Position numbers and translations under genes: made by a program. A DNA stretch of 5,964 nucleotides from an uncultured Acidimicrobiia bacterium. Its GTDB lineage: Bacteria; Actinomycetota; Acidimicrobiia; UBA5794. Positions 5,806 to 5,964 of this stretch are shown piece after piece (the first letter of the stretch is position 1; each line of letters begins with the position of its first letter). The notes beneath the pieces are model-generated. The model did not search any database, was not told the DNA's origin, and saw only the letters and a program-made list of their open reading frames with translations. Where the stretch lies: contig CAJQOW010000099.1 in NCBI GenBank assembly GCA_905480055.1, positions 1 through 5,964 of the forward strand, given 5' to 3'.

Positions 5806-5964
5806 CCGTGCTCCATTGCGTTGCGCCACGATTCGGACCAAGTGCCATCCGGGGCCGATCGCACCACGAGGGCCCCCAGCCGGGCGAATCCCATGATGGC
5901 GTCATCGTCCCCGTCGCTCACAGAAAGTACAACGGTTTTGTAGAAATCCTGACTGAGGAGCTGG
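5781..5964 (-). CDS. C-terminal end of a probable DUF58 family protein (5' part beyond window)
   Basis: Reading leftward from the window edge, one frame stays open for 60 residues, from QLLSQDFYKTVVLSV to a TAG at 5783-5781, and it overlaps the start of the transglutaminase gene. The visible part includes a Val-rich strand (KTVVLSVSDGDDD), a second strand (FARLGALVVRSAPDG) and a final amphipathic stretch (WSESWRNAMEHGW). This alternation of beta strand and helix, ending in a Trp/Ala helix, fits the end of the von Willebrand A-like fold of DUF58 proteins. The main evidence is position: DUF58 genes commonly lie directly before DUF3488/transglutaminase genes, with a MoxR AAA ATPase further upstream. 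The conserved DUF58 motif lies outside the window, so the family call is inferred from context. The overlap supports translational coupling. Confidence 0.65.
   Translation of the reverse strand, partial: QLLSQDFYKTVVLSVSDGDDDAIMGFARLGALVVRSAPDGTWSESWRNAMEHGWSTATAG

Noticed and set aside
5105..5943. Two overlapping plus-strand frames (5105-5794 and 5296-5943) of over 200 codons each.
   Set aside because: Both lie opposite the membrane domain of the transglutaminase gene, whose identity is certain from its catalytic motifs. The products show no recognisable domain.

Overview
This is a GC-rich chromosomal window (roughly 60% GC by eye). It has GTG and TTG starts, tightly packed genes and several families typical of Actinomycetota: DUF3040, a DUF58 gene followed by a DUF3488/transglutaminase gene, and a MerR-type regulator. 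The gene content and the Thr/Pro-linked anchored protein suggest a non-model actinobacterium, possibly of the Acidimicrobiia type. The lineage is an inference, because no rRNA or other marker is present. I see no mobile element, CRISPR array, tRNA or rRNA.

Layout. Positions 1-2187 hold a leftward (minus-strand) block. It starts with a histidine-phosphatase family enzyme (2187-1588), then a single-pass anchored protein with a cupredoxin-like domain that has lost its copper ligands (1521-1090). A polytopic membrane protein of unknown function follows (1080-388), and then a second small membrane protein (388 to the window edge) whose start overlaps the previous stop. The last three are spaced 9 nt apart or overlap, so they are probably one transcription unit. 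A divergent intergenic region (2188-2361) holds a tandem 8-bp repeat made of overlapping palindromes and a TATACT -10-like box for the rightward side. Two rightward genes follow: a DUF3040 two-helix membrane protein (2362-2697) and a MerR-family regulator (2803-3303). They run convergently into a large leftward transglutaminase (5805-3385). The end of a gene that looks like DUF58 (window edge to 5781) overlaps the transglutaminase start.

How the genes relate. The right-hand pair fits the widespread MoxR / DUF58 / transglutaminase cluster, in which a membrane-embedded TgpA-like protein presents a Cys-His-Asp transglutaminase/protease-like domain outside the cell. The left-hand set looks like a cell-envelope module of unknown purpose: two multi-pass membrane proteins and one extracytoplasmic anchored domain. 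The most notable points are the copper-less cupredoxin-like protein with its uncharacterised membrane partners, the repeat in the divergent control region, and the 25-bp (or 61-bp) overlap at the DUF58/transglutaminase junction. Nothing here amounts to a clear new defence or biosynthetic system.
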